Source: JAZDGX01 sp964482205 (GTDB lineage Bacteria > Eisenbacteria > RBG-16-71-46 > CAIMUX01 > WJJG01). Taken from it: 64,000 bases of DNA. Made by a program: the position numbers and the translations under genes. Below the pieces are notes generated by a model. It had not been told where the DNA came from, ran no database searches, and saw nothing but the letters and a program-made list of their open reading frames with translations. Where the stretch lies: positions 222,818 through 286,817 of the forward strand of contig CAYZWI010000004.1 in NCBI GenBank assembly GCA_964482205.1, given 5' to 3'. Shown piece by piece: positions 50,844 through 59,402 of the stretch; position 1 is the stretch's first letter; the number at the start of each line of letters is the position of its first letter.

Positions 50844-51644
50844 TCAAAATTCCCAGACGCATTGCGGGCGGCCGCGCTCCCGCAAGACGCGCAGTCGGGC
50901 GTGAAAGACCGAGGCGATCATCTCCTCGGTGACGATTTCACCGGGCGGGCCGTCCGCGAAGAGCCCGCCCTCGTGCAGGACGAGCATGCGATCGCACGAG
51001 GCGGCCACGAGATTCAGATGATGATCGGCCACCAGGACCGTGACCCCGCGTTCGCGGGCCAGCGCTCGCAAGCGCGTGAAGATCTCCTGCTGGTACCGAA
51101 GATCGAGGCTCGCAGCCGGTTCGTCGAGCAGGAGCAGCGGCGTTTCCTGCGCCAACGCGCGCGCGAGGATGACGCGCTGGCGCTCGCCACCGCTCAAGGT
51201 CTGGAGAGCGCGCCCGCGCACGCTTGCCAGATCGAGCGCTTCGATTGCGCGTTCCACCGCCTCGCGATCGCGCGCCGCAAGCGGCGCGAGCGGACCGAGC
51301 CAAGGATAGCGGCCCAGCGCGATCGTCTCCGCGACCGTCACCGCAAATTCCATCTGCGACGATTGCGGGACGAAGGCGATCGCGCGCGCGATTTCCTTGC
51401 GCGTGAGCCCGGCCAACGCGCGGCCTTCGAGCAGGACCGAGCCCGTCGCGTCCTGATGAAGACCGCACAGGCAGTGGAGCAGCGTCGTCTTGCCCGATCC
51501 ATTCGGGCCGACCAAAGCAGTCAGAGTCCCGGGAGCAAGCGCGAATCGGATCGACCGAAAGACGGTGCGATCGTCGTAGCGGGCGCTCAGGTCGTGGACG
51601 TCGAGCGCCGGGCGAGCGGCGGTTGTCTCGGCTGTGCCGCTCAT
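50844..51644 (-). CDS. FecE/BtuD-type ABC ATPase
   Basis: 266 aa from ATG 51644, which overlaps the stop of the upstream secreted-protein gene (ATGA). Walker A GPNGSGKTT, Q-loop FVPQSS, signature LSGGERQRV, Walker B LLLLDEPAASLD and switch His (VADHHLNL) are all present. The FecCD-family ATPase powers the permease at 48647. All catalytic residues are intact, unlike the Pst ATPases of this window. Confidence 0.94.
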   Translation of the reverse strand: MSGTAETTAARPALDVHDLSARYDDRTVFRSIRFALAPGTLTALVGPNGSGKTTLLHCLCGLHQDATGSVLLEGRALAGLTRKEIARAIAFVPQSSQMEFAVTVAETIALGRYPWLGPLAPLAARDREAVERAIEALDLASVRGRALQTLSGGERQRVILARALAQETPLLLLDEPAASLDLRYQQEIFTRLRALARERGVTVLVADHHLNLVAASCDRMLVLHEGGLFADGPPGEIVTEEMIASVFHARLRVLRERGRPQCVWEF

Positions 51645-52255
51645 CGATGCTGCGAGCGCCACAGGTCTTTGATCGCGCCCCAGGATTCGGGATGCACCGG
51701 AGTGGCCGCGCGAATTGCCTGCAAGTTCTCTTCTCCCAGACAACGCACGCGCTCTTCTGCCTCGAGAGTGGCCATCGGGCCGTTGACGATGGCGAAGAAG
51801 CACGCTTCCTGGAATTGCAGGGTCACCGATTGCTCATTCACGAAGCTCCAGCGCGCCAGCCCATCTCCCGGCCAGTCGAGGATGTCCTCTCCCGATCCGC
51901 TTCTCGGATCGGCGAACAACGCTTGCGCATTCTCCGTGAGACCCAGATTGAAGACGGACAGCTCGAGAATCAAAGGCTCGCCGTCGATCTGGCCGGAATA
52001 GGCAAGGAACGCGCCCGCGACAAAACCGTGATCTTCATACAAGGATGTGTCTTCGACGAAGTCGACGAGCTCTTCGATCGAGTTCGCCTCCCCGATCGTC
52101 TCCGACTGGGTCAATCCCTGGCAGACGCCTTCATTGGGGAGCACCGTCCGCGGCGGGATGTCGGAGCATTGCGCCTTTGCGGAAACCGGACATCCGGCCA
52201 CCAAGGCGATCGCCAGGAAGAGAACGAAGAATCCAGATCCAGTCTTTTCCAACAT
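51641..52255 (-). CDS. Secreted lipoprotein-like protein leading the ABC importer operon
   Basis: 204 aa from ATG 52255. Hydrophobic signal FFVLFLAIALVAGCPVSAKAQ with a possible lipobox Cys (VAGC). The mature part (ANSIEELVDFVEDTSLYEDHGFVAGAFLAYSGQIDGEPLILELSVFNLGLTENAQALFADPRSG) resembles the DUF6599-type pattern of small periplasmic proteins. It is translationally coupled to the ABC ATPase and is first in the operon. A substrate-capture or chaperone role for the importer is a guess. Confidence 0.7.
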   Translation of the reverse strand: MLEKTGSGFFVLFLAIALVAGCPVSAKAQCSDIPPRTVLPNEGVCQGLTQSETIGEANSIEELVDFVEDTSLYEDHGFVAGAFLAYSGQIDGEPLILELSVFNLGLTENAQALFADPRSGSGEDILDWPGDGLARWSFVNEQSVTLQFQEACFFAIVNGPMATLEAEERVRCLGEENLQAIRAATPVHPESWGAIKDLWRSQHR

Positions 52256-52473
52256 GGCACCTCGAAAGGGCGTGCCCGCGTGGGGAGGGCTGGCTCGCCA
52301 CCCAAGCGCCGCATGTTCGGAGCTCGCTCCCGATTCGCGCCGAGCGTTTTCTGGATGATAGCGGATCAACCGGTCCTGGTGGTATCTTCGTTCAGGCCAC
52401 GCATCGTGACCGAGATGGGCCACCGGCTGGTCATCCCCTTTCGGCCGGGACCCTCCTGCGAATGGGAGCCGTT

Positions 52474-53949
52474 ATGCGAGCCGCCTGTCCTGCGCTCCAT
52501 CGCTGGCCTGCGCACCCCGTCCGCTTTCTATCGCAGTGCCGCATTCTCGCAGAACGCCGCGGAAGTGCTATCGCCATCATGGGGATCGCGGCAACGCTGG
52601 GCCTCGTTGGCGTGGCGCCGCTCTTCTCCCCCGCATTCGGGCGCGAGCCGACGGAAAAGACGATTGTCCTCAGCGACGCGATCGGGCCGGAGATCGACGC
52701 GGCGGAACGGCAGGCGTATGGGCTCTTTCCCGATCTCGATTGCTTCCAGACGGGCCGCTTGCTCGAACGCGCGAACGGCTCGGTTCGATTGGAATATACC
52801 TGCGATCCTCCATCGACTCCCGCCGCCCAGGCGGGCTGGTGGACCCACGCGGTGACGGCGGATGCCGTCGCCTTGACGCGCTTGCATGTCTCGCTCGTGG
52901 ATGCGCATCAGCGGGAGCCGGCCGACTCCGCGGCGAATCCCGCGGTCGAAGCGGCCTGCCTGCGACGCCTTCTCCTGCGGCAGGCGAGCCGGCTCGACTA
53001 CGAGACGGCCAGCGAATTGGCGGGCGTGCTGCGCTTCGAGTATTCCGAGACGGAAGAAGGCCGGTGGGCGGCGGCGATCGCAGACGATCTGGAACGATTG
53101 TCTGGCCAACGAACGGCGCTCATTCATCGGGGAACGGTCGTTCAACATGAAGGACGCACCGAGTTTCTGATCTTCGCCGGCTACTATGGCCTTTGGCTCG
53201 GGATCGCGACGCCGATCGCTTTGGATGCCGATGGCCCGGAGACCTTCGGCGCGAGCATTCTCCTCATTCCCGCGACCACCTTCGCGCTCGCGCATTTCTG
53301 GTCGCGCGAAGCGAATCTCTCGGACGCGCGCGCGGCGATGATGTCGTTCGGCGCCCATCTCGGAACCTGGCAAGGGATCGGGTGGAGCGTCTACGCCGAT
53401 CGGGACGGGAGAGATGTGGTGGCAGTCGGAGAGTTTGCGGGCCTTGCGGGACTCTTTGCAGCAGGCGCGCTGACCAGCAGGGTGGAGTTCTCCGAGGGAG
53501 ACGCGGCCTTGACCGGCGCGGCGCTTCCCTGGGGCGCGTGGTTCGGCGTGGTCGGCGCGACGCTCGCCGGAAGCGAAGGGGATGGAATCCTCGCATCGGC
53601 CTTGTTTGCGAGCGACGCCTTGGTCCTTGCCACAGGGTTCGGCGCGAAGGACGCACGGGTAAGTGAAAAGCGGGTGCGACTCATCAATCTCGTCGGGCTT
53701 GCCGGAGGGATCGCGGGGGCGGGCGCCTGCCTTCTCGGCAGCGTGGACGATGGCAAAACCTACATCGGGGTCGCGGGCGCGGGCAGCATTGCAGGGCTGA
53801 TTGCGGGAGCGCATTGGACGCGCGGAGTGGATCGTGAGAAGGATTTTGGATGGGTCGCGCCGCAACTGCTGATGCGACCCGACCCGGCCGTTCCCGGATC
53901 GACCGAAGCCTGCCTGGCACTGTCGTTGCGCCTGCCGGCCTCGCGATAG
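52474..53949 (+). CDS. Glycine-rich polytopic membrane protein, unknown function
   Basis: 491 aa from ATG 52474 (GGGAG upstream), divergent from the importer operon. A long basic leader and hydrophobic stretch (AIMGIAATLGLVGVAPLFSPAFG) suggest export. About 60-215 is a soluble helical region (LDCFQTGRLLERANG, LTRLHVSLVDAHQREPA). About 225-460 is a run of small-residue hydrophobic segments (GYYGLWLGIATPIAL, GIAGAGACLLGSVDDG, GVAGAGSIAGLIAGAHW), glycine-zipper-like. No family is recognised. Similar Gly-rich repeats occur in envelope proteins of FCB-type bacteria, but this is weak. Confidence 0.65.
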   Translation: MRAACPALHRWPAHPVRFLSQCRILAERRGSAIAIMGIAATLGLVGVAPLFSPAFGREPTEKTIVLSDAIGPEIDAAERQAYGLFPDLDCFQTGRLLERANGSVRLEYTCDPPSTPAAQAGWWTHAVTADAVALTRLHVSLVDAHQREPADSAANPAVEAACLRRLLLRQASRLDYETASELAGVLRFEYSETEEGRWAAAIADDLERLSGQRTALIHRGTVVQHEGRTEFLIFAGYYGLWLGIATPIALDADGPETFGASILLIPATTFALAHFWSREANLSDARAAMMSFGAHLGTWQGIGWSVYADRDGRDVVAVGEFAGLAGLFAAGALTSRVEFSEGDAALTGAALPWGAWFGVVGATLAGSEGDGILASALFASDALVLATGFGAKDARVSEKRVRLINLVGLAGGIAGAGACLLGSVDDGKTYIGVAGAGSIAGLIAGAHWTRGVDREKDFGWVAPQLLMRPDPAVPGSTEACLALSLRLPASR

Positions 53950-54046
53950 CGCCGCGACATGGAAAGAGCTTGCGCGTGACCGATTGACGGGCACGATCGC
54001 GCGCGGCGCGCAATGGGCCAGGGCGGGCGCGCGCCTTTGCCCCCAA

Positions 54047-54151
54047 TCAGGCGTTGGACATCTCGCGACACAACTCTGCGCAGCGACGGCATCCCTCGGC
54101 GCAACTCCGCATCATCGGGTCGTCGTGGAAGCGCTCGCAATCGCGGGCACG
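54047..54151 (-). pseudogene. Remnant of a four-helix Cys-rich (DUF326/Csp-like) copper-binding protein
   Basis: A frame ending at 54047 reads ...DCERFHDDPMMRSCAEGCRRC-AELCREMSNA, the C-terminal helix pattern CxxxCxxCxxxCR of DUF326/copper-storage-like proteins. The N-terminal helices are missing: upstream, this frame runs into the 3' end of the DUF354 gene without cysteines. So only the last 30-35 codons survive, wedged between two intact genes. Confidence 0.5.
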
Positions 54152-54162
54152 AGGTGGAGGCT

Positions 54163-55233
54163 CTAGTCGCCTCGCAGCATCTCCAGGATCGCGTTTCGCA
54201 GGTGGGCTCTCACCGTCGCCGAATCGGGAAAGGGACGCGGGTGCTCGAGCGCGCTCGATTGCGCCGCGACTCCCGATGCCGGTGCCTGCGCCTGCGTCCC
54301 TTCCGGCAAGGCGAGCCGATCGACATCTTCGCTCGACCGCATGAGCGTGAGGCGTCCCATCTCCGCGAGCGCGCGATCGACGCCGCCCACCGGACCACCG
54401 AAGAAGCTGGCAGCGGGAATGCCGAGCACGGCTGCTTCGCGCACCATCGTCCCTCCCCCGCTGATCACGAGCGACGCCTGGAGGAGAAGATCGCGGCCGA
54501 GCAGGGCACCTTCCGGAAGCTGGATGTGCGGATGCGCCGCTGCCAGCGCGCGCAGCTCGTTCCAATCGTCCGCATAGCGCGGCAGGAAGAGCACGCGCGC
54601 ATGCGCTGCCTCGCGCGCGAGACGATCGACCAGGCGGCGATACAACTCCTCGCTGAGCGCGGTGTGATAGTGCGCATGGCGCGCCGGCGGACGGATGAGA
54701 ATCAAGGGCGGAGACTCCGGCGCGCGGCGGTCCACGGCCGGGTCGAGATAGACCTGCTCCTTGAAGCCGGGATAGAAGGCGAGCTTGCGCGCGGGCACGC
54801 CGCGCGAGACGAGCGTCTGCACGGGAACGGACTCGGGGAAGAAGATGCGCTCGCAAAGAAGGGAGAAGATTCGCAGGGAGACGAATTCGTAATCGAGGAA
54901 GGTCACGCAGGGGATGCGCAGCCAGCGGGCCGTGACCGCCTGCGCGCGCGCGCCATGACCGAGGGCGAGGACCACATTGCGCCCGTGAACATGGCGATGA
55001 AGCTGCGCTGCGCGAATCAGGGTGCGCGTCGCCTTCTGGGCAACGCCTCCGCCGCCGTGGCCGCCCACCGCGCGGAACTCGAGGCCGTGCAGGGCGAGCA
55101 GCTCATGTGTTTGCGAAAGATCGCGGGCGGTGAGCAGCACCTCGTAGCCGGCATCGCGAAGCCAGCCCACCCACGGGGCAAAGAAGGGCACATGCGGCGA
55201 GTTTTCGAGATCGATCCAGACGGACTTGTTCAT
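54163..55233 (-). CDS. DUF354-family (glycosyltransferase-B-like) protein
   Basis: 356 aa from ATG 55233. SVWIDLENSPHVPFFAPWVGWLRDAGYEVLLTARDLSQTHELLALHGLEF is the DUF354 signature; the C-half SLVISGGGTMVREAAVLGIPAASFFGG is the nucleotide-sugar-binding half of a GT-B fold, as in MurG/UDP-GlcNAc 2-epimerase relatives. Exact activity is unknown; it sits head-to-head with the glycosyltransferase at 55346 and belongs to the surface-polysaccharide block. The C-terminal 40 residues are variable. Confidence 0.88.
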   Translation of the reverse strand: MNKSVWIDLENSPHVPFFAPWVGWLRDAGYEVLLTARDLSQTHELLALHGLEFRAVGGHGGGGVAQKATRTLIRAAQLHRHVHGRNVVLALGHGARAQAVTARWLRIPCVTFLDYEFVSLRIFSLLCERIFFPESVPVQTLVSRGVPARKLAFYPGFKEQVYLDPAVDRRAPESPPLILIRPPARHAHYHTALSEELYRRLVDRLAREAAHARVLFLPRYADDWNELRALAAAHPHIQLPEGALLGRDLLLQASLVISGGGTMVREAAVLGIPAASFFGGPVGGVDRALAEMGRLTLMRSSEDVDRLALPEGTQAQAPASGVAAQSSALEHPRPFPDSATVRAHLRNAILEMLRGD

Positions 55234-55345
55234 CCCGGTCTTTCCTGCTCCGCGCACGCTTGGGAAAGCGCGCAGCATAGCACGGGACCGCAAGCGGGCA
55301 TATCGCGCAATTGCCCGCGGGCTGGGCAGCGGCTAGACTTCGCCG

Positions 55346-56620
55346 ATGCTTGGAACGCCGGAACACGCGAGCAAGGAGTCGGCGGGAGCCGGAAAGGATG
55401 CCATTCCGGTCGCATTCCTGACCGATCTGCTGAGCGTCGGCGGCGCCGAAGCGCAGATTCTTTCGCTCGTCGCGGCTTTGGATCCGGCCCGCATTCGGGC
55501 CGAGGTGCTCGTTCTGATGGACGAAGGCGCGCGCCGCGATCGCCTGGGCGTGCCTGTTCACCTCTATCATGGGCGGCGGCCGTACACGATTTGCACCCTG
55601 CCCGCCGTGACCGCGCGCATCCGCCGTGGAGGCTTTCGCGCGATCTACACCACCCATCTCTGGTCGGTCTTCATCGCCGCGAGCATCAAGGAATGGATCC
55701 GCCCGCCCGAAGATCAGCGGCGCTTCGTGGTGCTCGCTTCCGAGCATTCCTATCGCGCGGCGGTCGCTTCCAAGCGCGTTCTCGTCAACGCGCGCAAGTG
55801 GGCGCTGCGGCGGGCCGATCGCATCATCGCGGTCAGCCACGCGCAGGCCGAATGGCTGCGGGAATACTACGGCCCCAGCACCGCTCCCATCGATGTATTG
55901 CCGAATGGGATCGAGCCCGAACGCTTCGCCGATCTCGCCGCCGCTCGCGAACGGGGCGCGGCCGGTGGGCATGCGCCACGGAACGACGCAGTGTTCGCAT
56001 CCGTGGACGCCGTCCGCGCGCAATTGGATCAGGCCGTGCGCACCGAGCACGAGATCCCCGCGAACGCGGGCTTGATCGTGAGCGTTGCACGCTTGGCCGA
56101 AGTGAAGCGTCTGGATATCCTGATCGCTGCCATGGCAAGCGATCGGCTGCGAGCCATAAACGCGCACCTCGTGCTCGTCGGCGATGGCCAGATGCGAGAG
56201 GCGCTCGTGCGTCAGGCGGAGGAAGCGGGTTTGCGGACGCGCGTGCACTTCGCGGGTACGCGCTCGGACATCCGGCCCTATCTCGCGGCCGCGAGCGTAA
56301 TGTGCCTCTCGTCGCGCTCCGAAGCCCAGCCCATTGCGATTCTAGAGGCAATGGCATCCGGCTTGCCGGTGGTTGCGACGAGGGTCGGCGGCATTCCCGA
56401 AATGGTCGAGGATGGCGTGACGGGGCTGCTCGTCGAGCCGGGCGACCCGGAGCTTCTTGCCCGCGCGCTGGAACGGGCATTGACCGATCCGGATTGGAAC
56501 GCGCACGCGGGCCGTCTCGCGCGTGAACGAATCGAGCGCGAATTCTCCATCCAGGTGCGGGCGCGAAAGCTGGAGATGCTGATCGAAGAGCTGGTCGAGC
56601 ACGCGCGACGGAAGGATTAG
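55346..56620 (+). CDS. GT4-family glycosyltransferase
   Basis: 424 aa. Two Rossmann domains. N-terminal VAFLTDLLSVGGAEAQILSLVAAL, DRIIAVSHAQAEWLREYYG, VLPNGIEPERF, then IVSVARLAEVKRLDILIAAM, LVLVGDGQMREAL, VHFAGTRSDIRPYLAAASVMCLSSRSEAQPIAILEAMASGLPVVATRVGGIPEMVEDG with the EX7E donor motif (E..PIAILEAMA). A short insertion (about 200-225) lies in the linker. It adds a sugar from a nucleotide donor with retention, cytosolic face. Confidence 0.93.
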   Translation: MLGTPEHASKESAGAGKDAIPVAFLTDLLSVGGAEAQILSLVAALDPARIRAEVLVLMDEGARRDRLGVPVHLYHGRRPYTICTLPAVTARIRRGGFRAIYTTHLWSVFIAASIKEWIRPPEDQRRFVVLASEHSYRAAVASKRVLVNARKWALRRADRIIAVSHAQAEWLREYYGPSTAPIDVLPNGIEPERFADLAAARERGAAGGHAPRNDAVFASVDAVRAQLDQAVRTEHEIPANAGLIVSVARLAEVKRLDILIAAMASDRLRAINAHLVLVGDGQMREALVRQAEEAGLRTRVHFAGTRSDIRPYLAAASVMCLSSRSEAQPIAILEAMASGLPVVATRVGGIPEMVEDGVTGLLVEPGDPELLARALERALTDPDWNAHAGRLARERIEREFSIQVRARKLEMLIEELVEHARRKD

Positions 56621-56730
56621 ACGAGGCTTCAGGCAGAAGCCGGGCGCAGGCGGACCGGCTCGCCCAGCAGCAGCCGGAGGGACGGAAGCGGAGCAGCTTT
56701 TCATTCCATGGGTACAGGCGGGGGAACGCC

Positions 56731-58089
56731 ATGAGCACGCAAACAAAGGAATCGATCAACGGAAGCGCGGAGCTGCAGGCGCTGCAGGCGCCGAATGCCT
56801 GCAGCGCTGGTGACGGCCGGGCACAGGGGCAGGCCCACGGGCACGAGCGCGCGCACCAGGGCGCCCAAGCGCAGGGGCATGCGCATGCGCACCGGGGCAA
56901 TGCCGCCGCGCAGCCGCTCCTGCTGTGCGCGTCGACGCAATATTGGGACGAGGCCTGGTTTCGAAAGCAGCATTTCATGTCGCGCCTCTCGTCGCGCTAT
57001 CCGGTGCTCTACATCGAGCCTTCGTTCTCGATCCTGCGGCGCGCTCCCAAGCGGTGTCCGCACGGCCACCAGAATTCCCCCTGGCGCGCGAGCATCACGC
57101 AGAAGCGCGACCACCTGTGGACCTATACTCCGCCGCGCGGCATGCCCTTCTGGACGCACCCGAGCGTGAGCCGGGTGCAATACCGGCGCTGGGGCGCGCA
57201 GCTTCAGAGCGCCGCGCGCAAGCTCGGCTTCGAGCGCACCTGGCTGTGGCTCTACAATCCGCTCTACATCCAGACCATCGACACGCTCGCACCCGAGCGC
57301 GTGATCTTCGACCTCGTCGACGATCTCGAGGCCTATCAAAAGCGCGCCCACAGCCGCCCCACGATGCGCGCTTCCATCGAGAACGCGCTTCGCAGGGCGG
57401 ACCTGCTCTTCACGACATCGCCGTTGCTCGCGCACAAGTACGCGCCGCTCACTTCCACGCGCACGATGCATGTCGTCCCGAACGGCGTGCGCGGGGAATG
57501 GATCGAGCGCACCGCGAGCGTGCCCGACGATCTGCGTGAGTTGCCGCGGCCGTGGATCGGCTTCATCGGGGCGATCTTCTGCTATCTGGACTATGACCTG
57601 CTCGTCGCAACCGCGCGGGCCTTCCGTCATGGGACGCTCGTCATGGTCGGGCCGGTCGAGGATGCGGCGGGCGCCGAGCGGCTCGCGGCGGAACCGAATG
57701 TCGCGATGCTCGGCCCGCGTCCGCAGGACCGCGTTCCCGAATACGCAGGGGTCTTCGATGTGTGCTTGAGCCCCTTCAAGGCGGGCGATGTGCGCCGCGC
57801 GGTCAATCCGCTGAAGATCTACGAATACCTCGCCGCGGGCCGTCCGGTCGTTTCGACTCCGCTCGAATCGCTGGCGGACGAGCCGATCGCGCGCTGGCTG
57901 CGCTTCGCGGAGGGCGAAGAGGCCTTCGTGAACGCCGTGCGCGACGCGGTCGCTTCGCATTCGAACCCCGAGCTCGTCGCGGCGCGCAGGGACGCCGTGC
58001 GGCCGTACGCTTGGGAAGCGCTCGGCGCGCGCGTCGAGGAGATCGTGCAAGCGGCCGAGGAGCGCTGGACCGCGGAGGCTCGCGCGTGA
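56731..58089 (+). CDS. GT-B glycosyltransferase with His/Gln-rich N-terminus
   Basis: 452 aa, GGGGGA before ATG 56731. The fold starts at about residue 63 (LLLCASTQYWDEAWFRKQHFMSRLSSRYPVLYIEP), with VIFDLVDDLEAYQKR, LFTTSPLLAHKYAPLTSTRTMHVVPNGV, WIGFIGAIFCYLDYDLL, SPFKAGDVRRAVNPLKIYEYLAAGRPVVSTPLESLA, the style of GT4/TuaH-like teichuronic and exopolysaccharide enzymes. The first 60 residues are low-complexity (AHGHERAHQGAQAQGHAHAH), with eight or so histidines, an addition not seen in the family. Its stop overlaps the flippase start. Confidence 0.9.
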   Translation: MSTQTKESINGSAELQALQAPNACSAGDGRAQGQAHGHERAHQGAQAQGHAHAHRGNAAAQPLLLCASTQYWDEAWFRKQHFMSRLSSRYPVLYIEPSFSILRRAPKRCPHGHQNSPWRASITQKRDHLWTYTPPRGMPFWTHPSVSRVQYRRWGAQLQSAARKLGFERTWLWLYNPLYIQTIDTLAPERVIFDLVDDLEAYQKRAHSRPTMRASIENALRRADLLFTTSPLLAHKYAPLTSTRTMHVVPNGVRGEWIERTASVPDDLRELPRPWIGFIGAIFCYLDYDLLVATARAFRHGTLVMVGPVEDAAGAERLAAEPNVAMLGPRPQDRVPEYAGVFDVCLSPFKAGDVRRAVNPLKIYEYLAAGRPVVSTPLESLADEPIARWLRFAEGEEAFVNAVRDAVASHSNPELVAARRDAVRPYAWEALGARVEEIVQAAEERWTAEARA

Positions 58090-59402
58090 GCATCCGTCGC
58101 GATGCGATGAGCACCTTCACGGTGCAGGTCTTCACCCTCGCCACCGGCATGGTGACGAGCATCGTGGTCGCGCGCACGCTCGGGCCCGAAGGCAAGGGCG
58201 TGATCTCGTTCCTCGGGTACATGCTCTTCGTCGCGACGAGTCTCGCGGGCCTCGGCCTGCAGCCCGCCGCGATCCAGCATCTGGGCAAGGGCCGCTTCCC
58301 CGCCTCCACGGTGGTCGCCACGCAAATGGTGATCAGTCTCGTCGCGGGCATCGCCTGCTCGATCGGGCTGCTGCTCGTGCTGCCGCTGTTCAAGAGCCAG
58401 ATGCAACTCGGGCCGGCGGTCGTCCTGCTCTTTCTTCCCCTCGTGATCCTCTCCCTGCAACGCTTGAATCTCTCCGGGGTGCTGATTGGATTGGGCGAGA
58501 TCCACGCGAACAATGTGCTGCAGGCGTTGACCCCGGCCGCCTGGACGGTGGGCGCGGTCGCGGTGCTGCTGATCCTGCGCGGTGACGCGCTGGCTGGGTC
58601 TATCGCCTGGATCGCCGCGCAAGCCGTCTCCCCGCTCGTCACCATCGCCTGGATCATGCGCGTCGCGCGCCCGCGCTGGCAGGACGTGAAGCAGTGCACG
58701 CGCGCGTCGCTGCGTTTCGGCGCCGAAGCGTATCTCGCCAATCTCGTGTGGACGATTCTGATCCGCGCGGGCGGGCTGCTGCTCGCGTATCTCAGCGGCG
58801 CCGCCGCGGTCGGCATCTACTCGATCGCGCTTCTGATGGGCGAGACGCTGTGGTACCTCCCCCGCTCGCTCACGGTCGCGTTGAACATCCGCATCGCATC
58901 CGCATCGCAGGAGGATGCGATGCGCCTTTCCTTGCGCGCGGTGCGGATCGCGCTCTGGCTCGTGATCGGCGCATCCCTCGCGCTGCTCGTGATCGGCCGC
59001 CCGCTCATCCTGCTCGTCTTCGGCAGCGCCTTCGCCTCGTCCTTCACGCCGCTCGCGCTGCTTCTGCCGGGCATCGTGGCCGGGGCGATCGCCTCGCCCA
59101 TCTCGCTCTATTTCCTGCAGTACAAGAGCCGCCCGCGCTTGAACGCAATCGCGTCCGCGGCCGGGCTGATCGTGAATCTCGCGCTCAATTGGCTCTGGAT
59201 ACCCAAGCACGGCGCGAACGGCGCCGCGGTCGCTTCCAGCATCGCGTACACGGTCGTCGCGCTCTTCATGATGGCGAACCTGCGAACCGAAGCGGGCTTC
59301 TCGTGGTCGGCGCTGTTCAAGTTGCGAAGAGACGATGTGGACACGCTGCGGGAAGCGGCCGGGCAATTGCTGCATCAATCGTGGAGACGGGCGAACTCAT
59401 GA
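58086..59402 (+). CDS. Polysaccharide flippase (Wzx/MurJ-like, MVF family)
   Basis: 438 aa from GTG 58086, overlapping the glycosyltransferase stop; an internal ATG at 58107 is possible. Twelve to fourteen TM helices: FTLATGMVTSIVVARTLGPEGKGVISFLGYML at the start (GPEGKG motif of Wzx), QLGPAVVLLFLPLVIL, GAAAVGIYSIALLMGETLWYLPRSLTVAL, and NGAAVASSIAYTVVALFMMANL at the end. It moves undecaprenyl-linked glycan units across the inner membrane. Confidence 0.92.
   Translation: MSIRRDAMSTFTVQVFTLATGMVTSIVVARTLGPEGKGVISFLGYMLFVATSLAGLGLQPAAIQHLGKGRFPASTVVATQMVISLVAGIACSIGLLLVLPLFKSQMQLGPAVVLLFLPLVILSLQRLNLSGVLIGLGEIHANNVLQALTPAAWTVGAVAVLLILRGDALAGSIAWIAAQAVSPLVTIAWIMRVARPRWQDVKQCTRASLRFGAEAYLANLVWTILIRAGGLLLAYLSGAAAVGIYSIALLMGETLWYLPRSLTVALNIRIASASQEDAMRLSLRAVRIALWLVIGASLALLVIGRPLILLVFGSAFASSFTPLALLLPGIVAGAIASPISLYFLQYKSRPRLNAIASAAGLIVNLALNWLWIPKHGANGAAVASSIAYTVVALFMMANLRTEAGFSWSALFKLRRDDVDTLREAAGQLLHQSWRRANS

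Noticed and set aside
52256..52473. Possible cobalamin riboswitch upstream of the B12-type importer
   Set aside because: No B12-box-like conserved core or stacked helices could be recognised in the 218-bp divergent gap.
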